Below, in pieces: positions 12,201 through 27,200 of a stretch of 64,000 bases of DNA; the first letter of the stretch is position 1; each line of letters starts with the position of its first letter. The stretch is from Chaunax sp. Z400 (taxonomy: Eukaryota > Chordata > Actinopteri > Lophiiformes > Chaunacidae): positions 7,869,094 to 7,933,093 of the forward strand of contig CM075184.1 in assembly GCA_037577475.1 (NCBI GenBank). The letters run 5' to 3'. The translations under genes were made by a program, and so were the position numbers. The notes beneath the pieces are model-generated. The model did not search any database and was not told the DNA's origin. It saw only the letters and a list, made by a program, of their open reading frames with translations.

Positions 12201-15200
12201 CGGTCAGGCCGAGTTTGTCTGTGAAGTGTGTCAGAAAAGAGTTCCCCTGGCCTTTACCACAGCAGCTCAGCTGAAACACAGACACAACACTGTGACTGAC
12301 CCTGTCTACTCAGCACTTTAATAAAAGGCTAACACATCCAAATGCTCATCTCAAAGCCTAAAAGAATAAGTGATTAATCTTCAAGAAGATTTAAAAAGAC
12401 TTTCAAATTCAATTCAATTTATTTACATAGCGCCAAATCACAACAAAAGTTATATCGAGGCACTTTCCAAAAAGAGGAAACTGTCTTTATGTTTTATAAA
12501 CTAATCTGACTCTAGTAGTTTGTATTGGTTGTGATTTGTACTGCTGTTTTATATTAAAGTTTATGGTGAGTGGCTTTGGTTTTCCCCCTGAAAGGGGCGG
12601 AGACATATTGCCAACCAAAGTTCCTGGATGTGCCGATTGGATGCATTGTCTCCTCTGGGGGTGGAGGCATACATATTTACCTCATACAACAATACGTTGA
12701 GTCTAATTATTCTAAATATAAATGACATGGTCAATCTTTTACATACATACCGTCTCGTGGAAGACCTTGAGCACTGAGGCTGCAGCCCTCGTCTTTTCCT
12801 GGTCGGTGAGGCTTTGTGCCATGGCCTTATCGTACACAGAGTCGTAGTAGTTAACCATCTCCCTCGACACCTACAACAGGAACAAAGCGTCTCAGTCACG
12901 TTTTAACAACAAGTAACATCCAACTAATAACAATGTTGTGTTGATGTGGGCATGTTGTTTCAGGACGCCCAGTATGAGAAGCAGGTCTATTAACACTGTA
13001 ACACTATGTAGTGAAACCTGCCCTGCAATATGAATAAACAGGTGGCTGACACAGATCACTGCTTCACTACGAGGACAGGGTGTATGTTCACTTTGCTCAC
13101 ACACAGTTTATTCGAGCGATCCCAGGCTCAGACTACAGGAGGCCTTCCCGACGATCAGGTAGGAAAACTGGTCTGGGACCTTGACCAGTAGGACTGTCTG
13201 GCCCAGGTTATCTGGCTATAAGAGGCGTGTCCAGATCCAGTCTTTAAATTCCCTTCAACCTCATCAAATTAACATCAAACAATGTTTGATATTTAGGGTT
13301 TAAGCACCATCGCGGAGCGGCTGGTGGCGTTTTAGCCATTGAGGCTAACGCTAGCTGGCATACCACTGTTGACAGAAAACGAAACTCATCTCCAGTCTCT
13401 CATCCAGACAGGTTCAGACTTCTGCTTTTGTTTTTCTCACTGTAAATCGTTTCTGCTGCAAGCTGTTGGCCCACATCAGTCTCCGTTTAGTTTACATCTG
13501 CTTCCCATTAAGATCACATGAAAGAGACCGCGTGAGGTGGGTCGTTCCCTCTGACATGATGGTCTTGGTGTGATGCACCATTACTGTAGTGTTTGCATGT
13601 TTGAGATTAGAAAGAAGGTCAGGATTTTAAACTCCTGCAGTCTGAGCCCGGCTTAAGACAGTCGCTGATTTGGTCAAGCCGACCGCTCTCCCTCCCCCTC
13701 TCCCTCTCCGTCTCCTGTCTTCAAGTAGGAAGTAATATCTAAATACTTTACCGTATAATCATATATATCCTGCTGTGTATACAAATCACTCTGACTGTAT
13801 TAACACATTAACAGCAGTCCTTATTTCACAGATAAATTTAAAAACCATTAGTCACACAATGAGGGAACCAGAATATCTTGAATACCAACATTAACAACCG
13901 TTGCTTCATGCCTATTTCTAGTGTGTGTTTGCAGTCTTACTGTGTCTTTGTGCATGAAGCCCCAGATTCCTGCTGCAACTTCGCAGGCGAACAAGATGAC
14001 CAGGCAGGCGAAGAACTGCATGACAGAACAGAGACATCCCAGAAGAGGTAAATATGAGGATTTAGCATCATGACAAAATAAGGTTTTATTAAGTTAAAGG
14101 TGGCCTGTGGAGTTTTCTTGTAAAGAAACAGAGGTTATACCAAAATGCACCTTTTAGTGTTGAGTGCATTACTATGATTTTTAAAGCATTTTAAATCCAG
14201 CTTTGTTTAAATCCACGTTCACTACATTAAAATCTTCTTCTTCAATGTCTTTGCTGGAACACATTGCAGCATATCTAAGTTTATTCCCGCCCCCTGTTGA
14301 TGAGTGGAATAGTGTGACCCCAATAGAGACAGAGCACAACGCATCAACGCCACCACGCCCACCAGAGGGGAAATATGTAACTAAGAGCTGAAGCATTAAC
14401 AAAACACACACAAAAATGTACAACATGCGCTGTAACAGTTGTGTCACTCTTTCTTTTGCCTTGTATGATGAATCAGGCACAGCCGTCACAAGATGGCTTC
14501 AACCAGCCCTTTAATCGTAGGACAAATGTAGATCAGGTGTCTCACAGCCAACTAATTTCTTAAATGTACATTTTTTTTATGAAGCTACAAGCTAGTGATG
14601 TCACCGACAGGTAATGTAGTTCAAATAATTACTCTAGAACAAACCATCGCAAAAGCATTTCATGTTGAATACTGAAGCTCTCTTACACGTAGCGACAGCA
14701 TGAAGTAAAAAATAAAGAAAATGGAAGTATTTCAGCAGAGCTTATTACAAATCAAAATGTTTGCTGCATACATAAAGACATACAGAGTGTCTGTATCCAC
14801 TTTTGCCTTCTTAAAGTCTCGGATCTTTGATTCTGCAGCTTATAAGAACCCAGGGTTCTTTACCCTGTTGGTGGTCCTTAACTCTTTTTCTGTTGAGCTG
14901 ATGAAAATGACGAGGAGGAGCCTTCACACAATACTAAATCAATGGAAAGAGATGAAATGTTTTCCCCTCTGGGTGGGCGGGCCTTATCTGTGCCCTGTCT
15001 CATCATAGGTCACGGCATTGTACACCCAGACACAAGTGAGTCCTCGTGCAAATGCCCAGAACAAGGACACACCCATAGAAAAAAATAGCTCTGTAGTGCT
15101 ACTAGTAGCGTACAACTCCACAGGGAATGGGGTGTGACTGTGACTCACAGTTCCCAATAGGCACTGGGACTCCTGGATGGCTCCATAGCATCCAAGAAAA

Positions 15201-18200
15201 CCAACCACCATCATCACTGCTCCCACAGCTATCAGGATGTGGACACCTGGACAGACAGAAGGACAGCATAGATTGACTGATTCATGCCAATGTTGACAGT
15301 CAGAAATAAGAGGATACACATCATCTGCTTCAGAGAGACAAACAAGTTAATAAAAACACTCACAAGAATTATGACAGGACTGGAAACCACTAAAAGGCTT
15401 TCAAACCACTGTGGTTTTGAGGCATTGCAAAGCATCCAGCATGCATGCAGTAGCATCTGCTGGGCAGCAGACGGCACAGTTCTGCTTTAATGCCAGTAGA
15501 AGAAAGTGAGTCATCTTGCAGTTATGCTCACAAGAGCATTTTTTTTTTCATCTTTTCTCACACAAGTGTCTGAATCATAATTCCTCACATTATTTTTTTC
15601 ACCCCGGACATAACCCTGATCCTCTGCCGGTTTTCTTTCTCTTCAAACCAACTTATCTCACTGCGTCTGTAGAGGCATGCGTTTCCTGTTACGCCATCAG
15701 ATGCTTGTTAATATTTGACTTTTTGGAGGACGGAGCGGGTGCAGCGTGGAAAGAACGACGTGCATCAATGAACTCAACAGTATCTTCAGACTCAGCTCTT
15801 TCTCTGCTTCGCTCTTAGTTCTAATAGTCTCAGGAGGTTGGTTGTTGTAAAGCCCAGCTGTGTGTTGCTCTTATTATTATAAAGGCTGAGGACAGGAAGT
15901 GATAGACTAACAGTCTAATATACATTCAGGTCAAAGGTCTGATGCAGGGTGTGCCAGACAGGCTGAAAGCTGGGTGGAAAGATGGCACCGGAAGACGAGA
16001 AGGACGACTGCACTGCAGCTGCTCCGTGATTTTGAATACAAGTTCAGCAAAGTAGAAGTAGAAGGAAAACATGCAAATACGTGTTACGTCTGCCAAAGAG
16101 CTTCTATTTTCACCATGTCAATTTGTTTGTTTGTTGTTGTGTTTGTCGGCAGGATTACACAAAAACGACTGAACCGATTTTCACGAAACTTGGATGGTTG
16201 GACCTTGGCAGTGCTGTGCACCCCACTGAGTGACATCATAGTTCACTGTGTTAGGGGGGAAAAACAGAAAAAAACATCGCTTTAATCTGCAGAAACTCAC
16301 TGCTTTCTTGTTTTTCCTTAAAATACCAGTCGGCTTTTTTGCAATTAAATTTTAAAAAACCCACTTGTGAAGATCTGATTGAGGTCATTTACTTCAATAG
16401 TTACATCTGGTTTTAACTGGGTATTACTGCTATTGAAAGCACCAAAATCAACTGCAAATTGGTGGTGTGTTCATGGGCAGATAAAAGATTTGAAAGATAA
16501 GATATTTGCCTTAAGCAGACAATCTGCTTCCTATTTTTTCGACAGATAATCAGTTTGACCTGTGTCTTATTAGCCTGCCCTCCCTGTATTTCGTCTTTGT
16601 GCTCCTTCCTTAGTTTTCCAGTTTGTTACCTTGTCTCTAAGCGTTCAAACCTTCTCTAGTGGTTTTTGGATCGTTTGCCTTGTTTCTCTGACCTTGCCTG
16701 TTTTTTGGACTTAACATTTTTGCCAGCTCCTTGTTTGCCTGTCTGGAACAGCTCTTTTGTTAGATCCTTGCCTTCCTTGGTTTTCTCCATTAGTGTAAGT
16801 GCCTCAGTTTGGATCATTAAATCCCTGAACTCCACCAGCTCTAACTTCTGTCTGCATCTGGCTCCTCCTATTTATTGTGTTCCAAGTGTGACAATCAGAG
16901 GCTCCACTCCACAAACACATTAAAATAATAGGTGGGGGTTTTAACTGCATCCTGTACCTGAAGGTGGACAAATATTCACAGCTAATTCTTAAGGTCCAAA
17001 GCAGCTGAACTGCTTAAATCTTTTTCCGCAAATATGAATCTGGTGGACATCTGGAGAGCACTGAACCATACAGGATGAGAGTACTCCATGTTTTTGGCCA
17101 ACATACAGCAGGACCGAATATTTTCTTATAGATGCCAAAATGATGCCACTGTTAAAATACCAGTATAACAATAACTCAATTAAAACCATGAAACAATGAG
17201 ATAAATTCACTAAAGAACACTTTAAAACATAATAAATCTATAACAACATTTAACAATTTCTTTTCTTTTCAAAAGTAAGAATGATGAAATAAATAATGAT
17301 CATTGTAATTGGCCGAGTTTGAAAACATATTTGATAATTTACTAAATAAAATGCCCCACCTCAATTCTATCTAGCAAATTCATTCTTCTGCATCAGCAGT
17401 AGAAATACTGGAAGTAGAGACATTGCTGTCAGTGGACACCAGTGGGCTGGGAGAGCACTCTCTTTGTTCAGCCCCAGCATCATAACTCCTGCCTGTCAGC
17501 TCAGGCCTGATTAGATTCTGGACCACTAACCATTCAGATCCCGTCCCTCGTACACCCCACCCCCATCGTTTCTACCCACAGAGCCACTCACACACACACT
17601 AAAGCTAATTTCTAAATCGATATCTTGGAGACCGACCAAGTGCTTCCACCATCTCTTCTACTGCAGTTCTTCGGTCTGACATCAACCCCTCCCACCCCCA
17701 CAAAAAAAAGCTGTCTGGCAATCTCAATCTCACCCTCGTTTACCATCCCCCATCTTTCTTATTAATGCATTTGCTCATTTGAAATTATGCTCTCAATAAT
17801 TCCATTTACTTAAATGTCTCTTCCTGTCCATTTTGATTTAATCTACTCACGGATCCTCTTTCATTATCTGCTCTGTCTGCTTCCACTCATCAGGCCTATC
17901 TGCATTACATGGCTCTCAACATTGCAGCATCGCCACGAGACGTGTCAAGATCGTCTCACATTTCAAGGCTAAAAATAAAAGGACCGCATGACCTGCTGTC
18001 AAGCAATAAGTAGTAATACATTTTTTTTTTTATAAAACTTAGGTTTAAATGTCTTTAAATTATTTTTTTAAACTGTTGGTTTTAATTTGTATTGCTCCTT
18101 AAGGTAATTCTTTATGCCTCAGTGGTTGTTGGATGGTCTGATGGTAACCCATACATTGTATTTATGATATATTCTCTGAGTGATGACCCAAAAACAGCAT

Positions 18201-21200
18201 TGTCTTGTGAAAAAATGCTTTAAGGAGCTTTGAACCACATCTCACAGTCTTCATATTGGGATGAATATTACTAATAGATAGTGTAATAATTCAAATCAAA
18301 AATATAACATCTGTTTTCATTTAAAATATGAAAATAATCTATTTATCTTTTCTAATGTTTGTTCATCTGATTGCTGCTACACATGTGACATACACTACAG
18401 GTAATCTTTTCCAAAGCTAAATCTTTTTATCAAGATGTGTTTACTTGCTTTGGTGAAGTCATCCAACCATTGTTCAATATACAATGAAAGCCTTCCTTTC
18501 TGCTGCTTCCTGTTCCTTGTCATATTTTAGTGGTTTATTATGAATACTGTGGTCCAGCTGTGTAAGGACATTGGAAATTCTGGTTTCAGGATTGGGATGG
18601 ATGGAGCGGAAAAGACCTTTAAGATTGAACTACAGGGAAGAATTCTCCACCTGCAGCCGGCGTGTCAACACTGCAGGCTAAAGCGGAAACACTGTTAGCA
18701 ACTAGCTAACGATCTAGTTGTTAAAGGGAGTTTCTAGTGATCAAGCTGTAAGACGGAGGCTCCTTGTCTTCACACTCATGTAGCTTGACTTCTTTCTGCC
18801 TGTTAAAGGGCCATTTTTTCTTGCTCATGGGGGATTGTTGGGTCTCTGTAGAATAATGTGTATGATCTAGACCTGCTCTTCTTGGAAAGGGCCTTGAGAT
18901 AACTTTTGATGTGTTTTGGTGCTATATAAATATAATTGATTCGACTTGACTTAAGGAGCTAATGGAGAGATTCACTGGTTATTTTACGCCTGGCTACAGG
19001 GATTTCAAAATGGAGAAAAAAAGGATTGTTTAGACTGTGGATCATTATTGCAATCAAATAGATTGCGATAATATTTTTTGTCCAGATCACCACCCTTCAA
19101 AATGTAGATTATGCTCATCAATCATCACATCTGTCTCCGCCTTACTTTATAAGTTTGCTTCCTATTTTCCACAGATATAACACGGCTAGCTATAGGTGCA
19201 GAAATGTGAATATCAGGTTTAATGTTGTAAGGCTGTAGTCCAGTTTGTGCAAAGAGCAGCATGTGACAATGTGCAGGACAAAAGGATCATGGATAGAAAC
19301 ATTTGAATATGTCCATCTCAGGTTTCTCGTCTTGGACAAGTCTATTAAAAATTCCCAACTATTGGGGAACTCTAAGGGGACTCTGCCTGAGTGTTTTGGT
19401 GGTTTCATGTGAACTCCCCATTGTCGCATTGAGGAAGCAACTGACTATAACTGAGGGAGTCAAGTGGATCAAGTGATAACTTCCTGAAGCTCCAACTTCC
19501 TGAAGCTCCAATAGCCTTTTACTGTATGAAAGTACTAAACTTTGGAAATGGGAAACAAAAGTCTAGTTATTATTTTGTTGTGCTTGGATGACCAACTCTC
19601 TGCTAGCATGTTTACTGTGGTTACACATGTGGACCAAATCCAAAAACCTGCTGGAGTTGGTCTTGTCTGAAACATGAGCATTTATTCCCATTAAGTAGCT
19701 TTAATTCTGAAGCATTCCACCCCACTAGAGACTGCAGCTCTCCTGTACAACCATAATCAAAGTTAAATGGCATCAACTGACCTTTTATTAACTCCCAGGT
19801 CGTCAGAAAATGTTGATACACTTTAAAATCACAATGCATTGATTTTTTTGTTAATAGTTAACAAGCACAGATTTGTGGCTGTGGCTCATTTTGTGTTTAA
19901 ACCTCTTGACTGCTAAATATCAGTGTTGTAACTCATCTTCACCTGCATAAAAAGATTTTATGATTATGGTGGTGTATTCTTGATAGTATGACAGTTTTCC
20001 ATGATGGAAAACTGTCATACTAAAGAATATGGCGATACATATTGTATCGCCATATTCTTTCCCTATACACAGCTGTAATTAACTCAGTCTAAGTATTTGC
20101 CAGTTGTAATTCAAATAATTGTTACCTCTGCCAACGAGGTCATCTTTTCACGCATGTCCATTGTTTGTTTTGTTTGATTGTCAGCAGGCTTACACAAAAA
20201 CTACCAAACGGATTTCCACTGAATTTGGTAGAATGATGGGGCATGGGTTAGGAAAGAACCCATTACATTTTGGTGCAGATCGAGATTAAAGGATGGATCC
20301 AGGGCTTTTTTTCCCCCACTGTCTTGAATATTGCTGTACGGAACATTTTTCACCATTTTCCCTAGTTATGCAAAAACTACTGAATCAATTTCCACGAATC
20401 TTTGTGGGAGGACGGGGGATGGGTCGGGCAATCTAAGCAGACGTGTAGGACTATTCCCATTCTTCTTCTCGTTGTACTGGTGAGTCTGTGAGAAAACCAT
20501 TGCTTTAATCTAAACTAAATCACCTCTTTCATGTTTTCTTTTAAAACTCAATCTTCCCTTTTGAGTTAAATTTGTAGTTTTAACCATTTTACAATTTAAA
20601 ACACAGTTTTAAGTCTTGTCACATATCTGAATTTGGAAATTTACTTTATTTGCGAACCAAGAAGTTGTCTATGGCCTTCTTAAAACTTAATACTTCAAAA
20701 CAACATAAAACAAACTCTCACTTAATTTGTTGGAATCAGACTGAATGTGACCCACATGTTTAATCTTAAATATGTTCCAAGGAAACAGTCATTCGTTTTT
20801 TTACATTCATTTACAGCTCATGAAGTTTTACAATAGAAACAATAGAAGTGATTATTCAGATTATTCAGCTGTGATTCACTTTGTTTTTGGCATTATTTTG
20901 GGTTGGAATAGTGTCAAGAACAGATTTTATTGATATCCAGGCTAGTTAAAAGTGAACTGTTTGTTAACCGACAAACTCATTGTGTGTCTAATTGGGTAGA
21001 AAGGCGAGAGGCGGGTCACCATTGAGTAATTGTGTCTGCGAGCGTTGAGGGTGAGAGAAAAGAGGAGAGCACATGTAGGAGTCCATATTGAAAAGTTCCT
21101 GGCGGGAGGGGATGAAGAAAGGAGGGAGGGTAGGAAAGACAGGGCAGACAGAAAAAGAGGGAGGGAGGGTGGGACTTGAGGAAAAATAAGTGAGACAGTG

Positions 21201-24200
21201 AACACTAACCACAACCAGATGGGGAAGTGAGGGGGAGCAACAGTGGAAAGAAACCGAGCGGAGTGAAGGAGAGGAAAACTTTCACAGAGGAGAGAGGAAG
21301 AGGGTTGGGACCAGTGAGGAGGAGGAGAAGAAAGGGTCAGTGAGGAATATTTTCCGACACCGACTAGGCTTTTTCTCCCCTCCTTGGAATGAGAGGGAGG
21401 CTTTATGTAATGGGTGGGATGCAATCTTTGAGGTTGTTGGAGAGAAAGTCCCCGAGTAGTTCCTCTCTGACTGCTGAGGCTTTCTTCATTCAACAACCAC
21501 AGCTATGCAGCCTCAGAGGACACCAACAACAATGATCCAAACACTCACTCCTCTTCTCCGGCTGCTTTTTACATGTCGGGAGGAGACTTATTTTGTAATG
21601 AAACCAGTTCTGTATTTTCCTATCATCTCACTTCTCCCTCACAAGGCAGATGATTCAGCTCATTCATGCAGAGAGGAGGAACTGAGTCGATCCGATCGCT
21701 GTGGGAGTAAAAGCATTTCAGAGTCATGTGATGAGCCGCGTGTCCTCCGTTGGTCCTGGTCACAAGTTGCCGCTGCATATTTCACACCTGTTTAATAATC
21801 TCATGTCCAAGCTACTGTACCGCCAGTCCTGTACATGAGAGTAAATGAAACCGTGCTATGACTAGCTAGATATTGTTCAGTTCAGATGAAAAATAAGATG
21901 AAAGTAATCAAAGAGGCCAAATGTTCCACCTTGTCAAATGGATTTCAGGATGGAATGGAGGATCTGCTTTTTGGCTTCATGTCTCTGTTTTAGGAACTAT
22001 TTGAAGACATGACGTTAAACGTATTTCAAGTATTATGTGTTTCAAATAGAGGTAGCCTGATTAATCGCTGTGAATGATGAAGTGGCTCCAATAGGACGGT
22101 TTAAAAACCATCCATATTGGCGGGATTTGTCTCCGTTAGTGGCCGTCGGCTGTGAAGCCTCGACCAATCAGCTTCTCAACTTGAATTACTGACTCTGAGT
22201 GAAAACAATAGCTCAAAAAAATAAAAATCGCTCTCACCTAGATTTTTTTAGTTCCACATTTATTTATTCATTTGAGTCATAAATTAATCTATATTAATGT
22301 TAGTTTGACTTAGATCATACTTATCCACTTTCACAAAGTCTAAGTGCTTAAATTATTTTTGCAGGGCGATATTGGGCTGTTGATTGGCTATTGGCTTTTT
22401 TCTGTTTTTTCCCAATACAAACCATCGTTATTATATCAGCCATTGAAAAAGCAGCGCTGGACACAGAATAAACAGCTGTTTAGTATTCAGGTCAGGTGGT
22501 ACTGCAACTCTTGTTAGAATTTGGTGGAAATCAAAAATTGGAAAGTTAAGTTTTTCTTGTGTTGGCATATCTAATGAAACAAAAAGCGCTTTGGTTGCTA
22601 TGATACGGAATATCCACGGGAGTAATTTTTGTTCCAAGTACCTAATTTTGCAGAGTTCGTTTTATTAACAAATACTGAGTTCAAAAATGGCAGCACAAGG
22701 TAGAGGTCTTGCTCTGGATGAAGAGAAGGCTGAAAGAAGTAGGGAGAGAGGATGGACCTGCAGGTCTATGTGGGTCCCGCCCCTGTGATTGGACGGCTGG
22801 GTAATAAGTGACAGTGAAGAGCGCTGCATTTCACTCAAAGTTGAACATTTTTCAACTCTCGGCAACCACAAAAAAACGTGCAGCGCTCAGTGCAGAAAAG
22901 ACGCTCAGCGCCTCATCGCTGCTAGTGTTTGTAGCATAGTATAAATACACGGCTCTCCCATTGTAAATAATTAAACAAATACGCTTTGATGGACACAGGC
23001 CCTAACAATTATGTCGAGGATTGTTGGGCCTAGGCGGAGGTTTGTGCTCTCCGAGCGCTCTTATCTTCTTGCTGTTGCCCAAGAGTTTATGTGACAAACA
23101 GGAAACAGGACAAACAATGATGTAGCAACTATTACATGACAAATCAGTTATTCCGAAGACATTGCACAACAACTCTGAGTTTAGGCCATACTGGTTTTTA
23201 AACACTGTAAAAATCTTCATTTACAGTCTGTGTAAGTTTGGAAGAACCACAGAAGCATCACATGCTTCCAGTTGAGCAGAAATAGTTTCACCAATGCTCA
23301 CAATCCTTTGTGACGATCATACAGCACACTATCCCATCATACTCTGTAGGTAACGGAAGGTATATAACTATTAATTACTACTACAACTATTATTGCTACT
23401 TTTATCTTCATCTTATAAATAATGAATATGACATTCATCCAAATCAAAAGGGCCCATAAACATCCACTATATCTGGCTCTTAATAATTAATGTGGACCTA
23501 TAATTATATATCAGTGTCATCGCAAGGCATGAAAGACAACGTTGATAGTTCATACACTAAGTACAGTTCTAATAACACATTTCTTATTGAATCACTGGAT
23601 TTCTTTAAGGAGACATTCATCAGTGCATCATCAATTAAGCCTCTCCACTGATATGTACACCGAATGTAGTGAAACCGACCTGAACTCAGTTCATGAACTC
23701 TTGTTCGTGTTCAGGTTATAGTGATCAAACAACATGTCAGCATATATCAAATGTAAACTTATATTGCAGAATAGAAGCCAATGTCAGACAGATGTGATAC
23801 ATACTGATGTAGAAGGTGCTGGGGGCATGGGCTCCGTCAAATTCAAGCTCAAGTAGGTTGCTGGTCTTGGGGTCATGTCTCAGCCAGAGGGCCACACCCA
23901 GTATTACACCTCCTGCAAGCTGCAGATTACAACACATATAGTTCTTTCAGTACATTTCATTTTATCCAGTGCTTTGCACCACACTGGGCAGTAGCCACAT
24001 TTTATACATTTCACATCATTCCAGGTATACATGTACAATTTGTCAAAGAAAGAGTACACAGCTTAAAAGATGTGATTCAAAAATGAACCCCCACTTTTTA
24101 TTTAGGAAGAGGTACAAGTTGTTGCCATGGGAACGTAAAATAATGAAAATGGTTAACTTTTCTAAAGGCACCGCTCCAGCTTGTGGCTGATGTGTCTGCA

Positions 24201-27200
24201 CAATTTGTTGAAGATATATGAAATAGTTTTTAAGTTAAGCTCCGGACAGACTCTCCACACTCAAAATAGCCCAAGTATTTTTCCCTAAAATGAAAAACAT
24301 TATTTAATTCATTTTAGTTTTCTAATTTAGTTTTTTTTTTTATTCAGTTTAGTTTATTTCAGTAATCAGCAGCTCCATTAGCTGTTCGACCAGTTACTGT
24401 GGGCAGGGCCCCAGCTCTGTCTCGGAGTTCTATTCTCTTTGGTACTTGCAGAATAAGTATGACACACAGGAAGAGACGATGGCGCAACGTGGAAGTTTTT
24501 TTGTGAGATAGTTGAATGCTGGCGATAGCTTCTTGCATATCATATAACCATGAGAGCAGTACCAGCATTCCCAACTAACTCTCTGCGAGAAAGCCAGTAA
24601 AGGGATTTCCCTAAAATATTCCCTTGAGTCGTGTGAAGTGTTAGACAGGAGGGATATTTTGGGTGTACACTTGAGGGTAATGAGTAAAGCTGCTAATGTC
24701 CGGGGGAACCATTGTTCAGGACTTTTTTCCCCTACTTCCTCAGTTAAACCAGTTTCCTGGGGAACCCTGCATGTACTGCAATGAGTATCTTTGTTACTGA
24801 ATAATTCTTTAGGGTGGTTTTCATTTTCTTAACCCAGGACAAAGAAATCCTAAATATAGCTAGAGTTGAACCACTGATAAGATGCAACAGACTCCCCTCC
24901 ACTCCACATGGGTGGATTTGATATATCTTGTATTTCATTCCATGCAACATAGACAACGTGGACAAAGACAGCATCTGAACTGAAGTAACTAACATTATTT
25001 AAACAAAACATGGAGCCACCCCTACTCCGTCCTCATCCTCCTCCTCCTTAAGTGAGGGCCATTCCAGTGCTGAGGCCAGCTGCTGCCTAGCAACCAGATC
25101 AACACACATTACTGGCAAGGGTGGCGAAATTCAACACACACACACACACACACACACAGAGTAAGAAACTGATGGAATATCAAGACAGCATTGGACTATA
25201 TACAGTAGGACAATAGACAACATAAATAAATGTCAGAGGGATTGTTGATAAGAAAAAGCAGAGGGCAGCTCCATCAGTGTCTGTCTTATCCAAAGAAGAA
25301 GAAACACTGACATCAGCTGTCTGTCATACTGTTGTTTTTACTACTACAGTGCTTGTATATTTTCCCGTTTACTGTACACAAATCACATATTATTGTTTAC
25401 ATATTGTTTACATGGCTCAACCACTTTGCCTACATCTACCCTCGTAATCATCCATACCATCTTCTGTGTAAGCATCAAAATCTGATCACATGTTCTCCTC
25501 CTCCAGGGTCCACTTTGCTACAAAATTTCCCTGAAATCTGTTCAGAACATTTTGAGTAACAAACAAACAATTAGCCCCGATCACATGAACCCCAGCTCTC
25601 TTGGCGGAGGTGATGCCTGCACATTGCTATATCAATGAATTTGTCTTCTTTGAAATACCTTCAACCTGAAAAAAAAGCCTGATCAGTCAGACTAACTGAT
25701 AACAGCTGTGTAGGTGTATTTATTCTCCACCGGGGTGACACGTCTTTTCCTGTTCGCAGGGTAAAACCACCTTCGTAGTCGGTGAAAACAAAGTGGTTCG
25801 TTGCTACCATTTTCATTCATTTATTCATTCATTCACTGTATTTACATCGTTTTCGCACTCTATTATATCATTTTAATTCAAACAAACACAATAAACACAA
25901 CCACAGCAGTCTCTTCCACCACAAAATCTCTTTGTTTCATGAAAATAACCTGAGGAGTAAAATGTTAGCTATGTGACCTATTAGAGTTAAACTTTGTCAC
26001 GGTTGAACAATTTAACCATGTTTTTCTACACAATATAACTCATATTTCTGTTATTGTTAACAAATCCCATTACATGACCACAAACCAAAATGAAACAACT
26101 CTAAGTATTGTCTATGAATCCTGATATTTCTCACATAGGGCTCCATTACTGTGGAAAAAACACATTTATGAGGCACACTGGGCGACACGCTCCTTGACAT
26201 TTAACAAACTGTAGTTTATTCTGATTCTACCCAGCATAGACACCATCCTGCTGCCATAAAATGTCACTAGTATCTAACCTTCCACTGAAAACAGTGATCA
26301 ACAAATGCCTGGTTTGAGTACTGCCTGCATTTAGTTCCCGGGTGCTTTAGGAAATAACTCACTATTGTTTATATTCATTTAATTTATTCATTCATTTATT
26401 GAATATAATTGCCAGTCTAACCCTTAACTTAGGGCTGCATAATATATTGTTTAAGCACTGACATCCTGCCCATGTTAAACTGTCACCTCACAGGCCACAA
26501 ACTGTCAAGTAAGGCAAATTATCTTATTAACACGGCATGTTACAACTTTTTTATAGTTTGATACAAAAGAAAACCTCAATAAGATTCTCAATTTACATAA
26601 CTAATCAATAATAAACTCGCAAAGCTTATTAAAAAACCTGTTTTTTAACACCTCTCCACAGGTTATTTCCACTTTGACCATACTGTTGTCAGAGTCACAT
26701 ACAGTATATGAAAGACTTAAGACTAAATGTGTGTGCACTAATAACACACTGCATGTAACAGGTACACTTATGTGTGTGTTTCTCTTCACACTACAATATA
26801 TATCAATACTGAGACTTTTTCCAAAAGTCTTTCTTACTAAATTCTGGTTATTATTTATTTTTTCTTCAATCTGTTTTTTAAATTTTTTTTTTTTTTTTTT
26901 TACAGTTTATAGATAAATTTAATTTTGTTTAAAACCTACTTGTTTAAATAGAGCAAAAGTAACTATAACTATTTATGTCCATTTACAACATTTTAGTGGT
27001 ATCTTTTATTCATGAAACAACTTTTAATTATAGATAGTAATAAAATAAAGAAAAAAACATTTGGACTGTTGATCGGCCCTGAAAGTATTGATCGTCGCAC
27101 CCTTTGCCAAAATGAAAGCCACACTGTATTTGCCTAGCGACCTGTTCTATTCACCACAAGGTTTCGCTTCACTGCCTGAAACTAAGACAGCCATCAGAGG

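Noticed and set aside
20942..21496. 184-codon minus-strand frame
   Set aside because: It spans a purine-rich tract, and the product is a Ser/Pro/Leu-rich low-complexity sequence without domain, splice context or homologous look.
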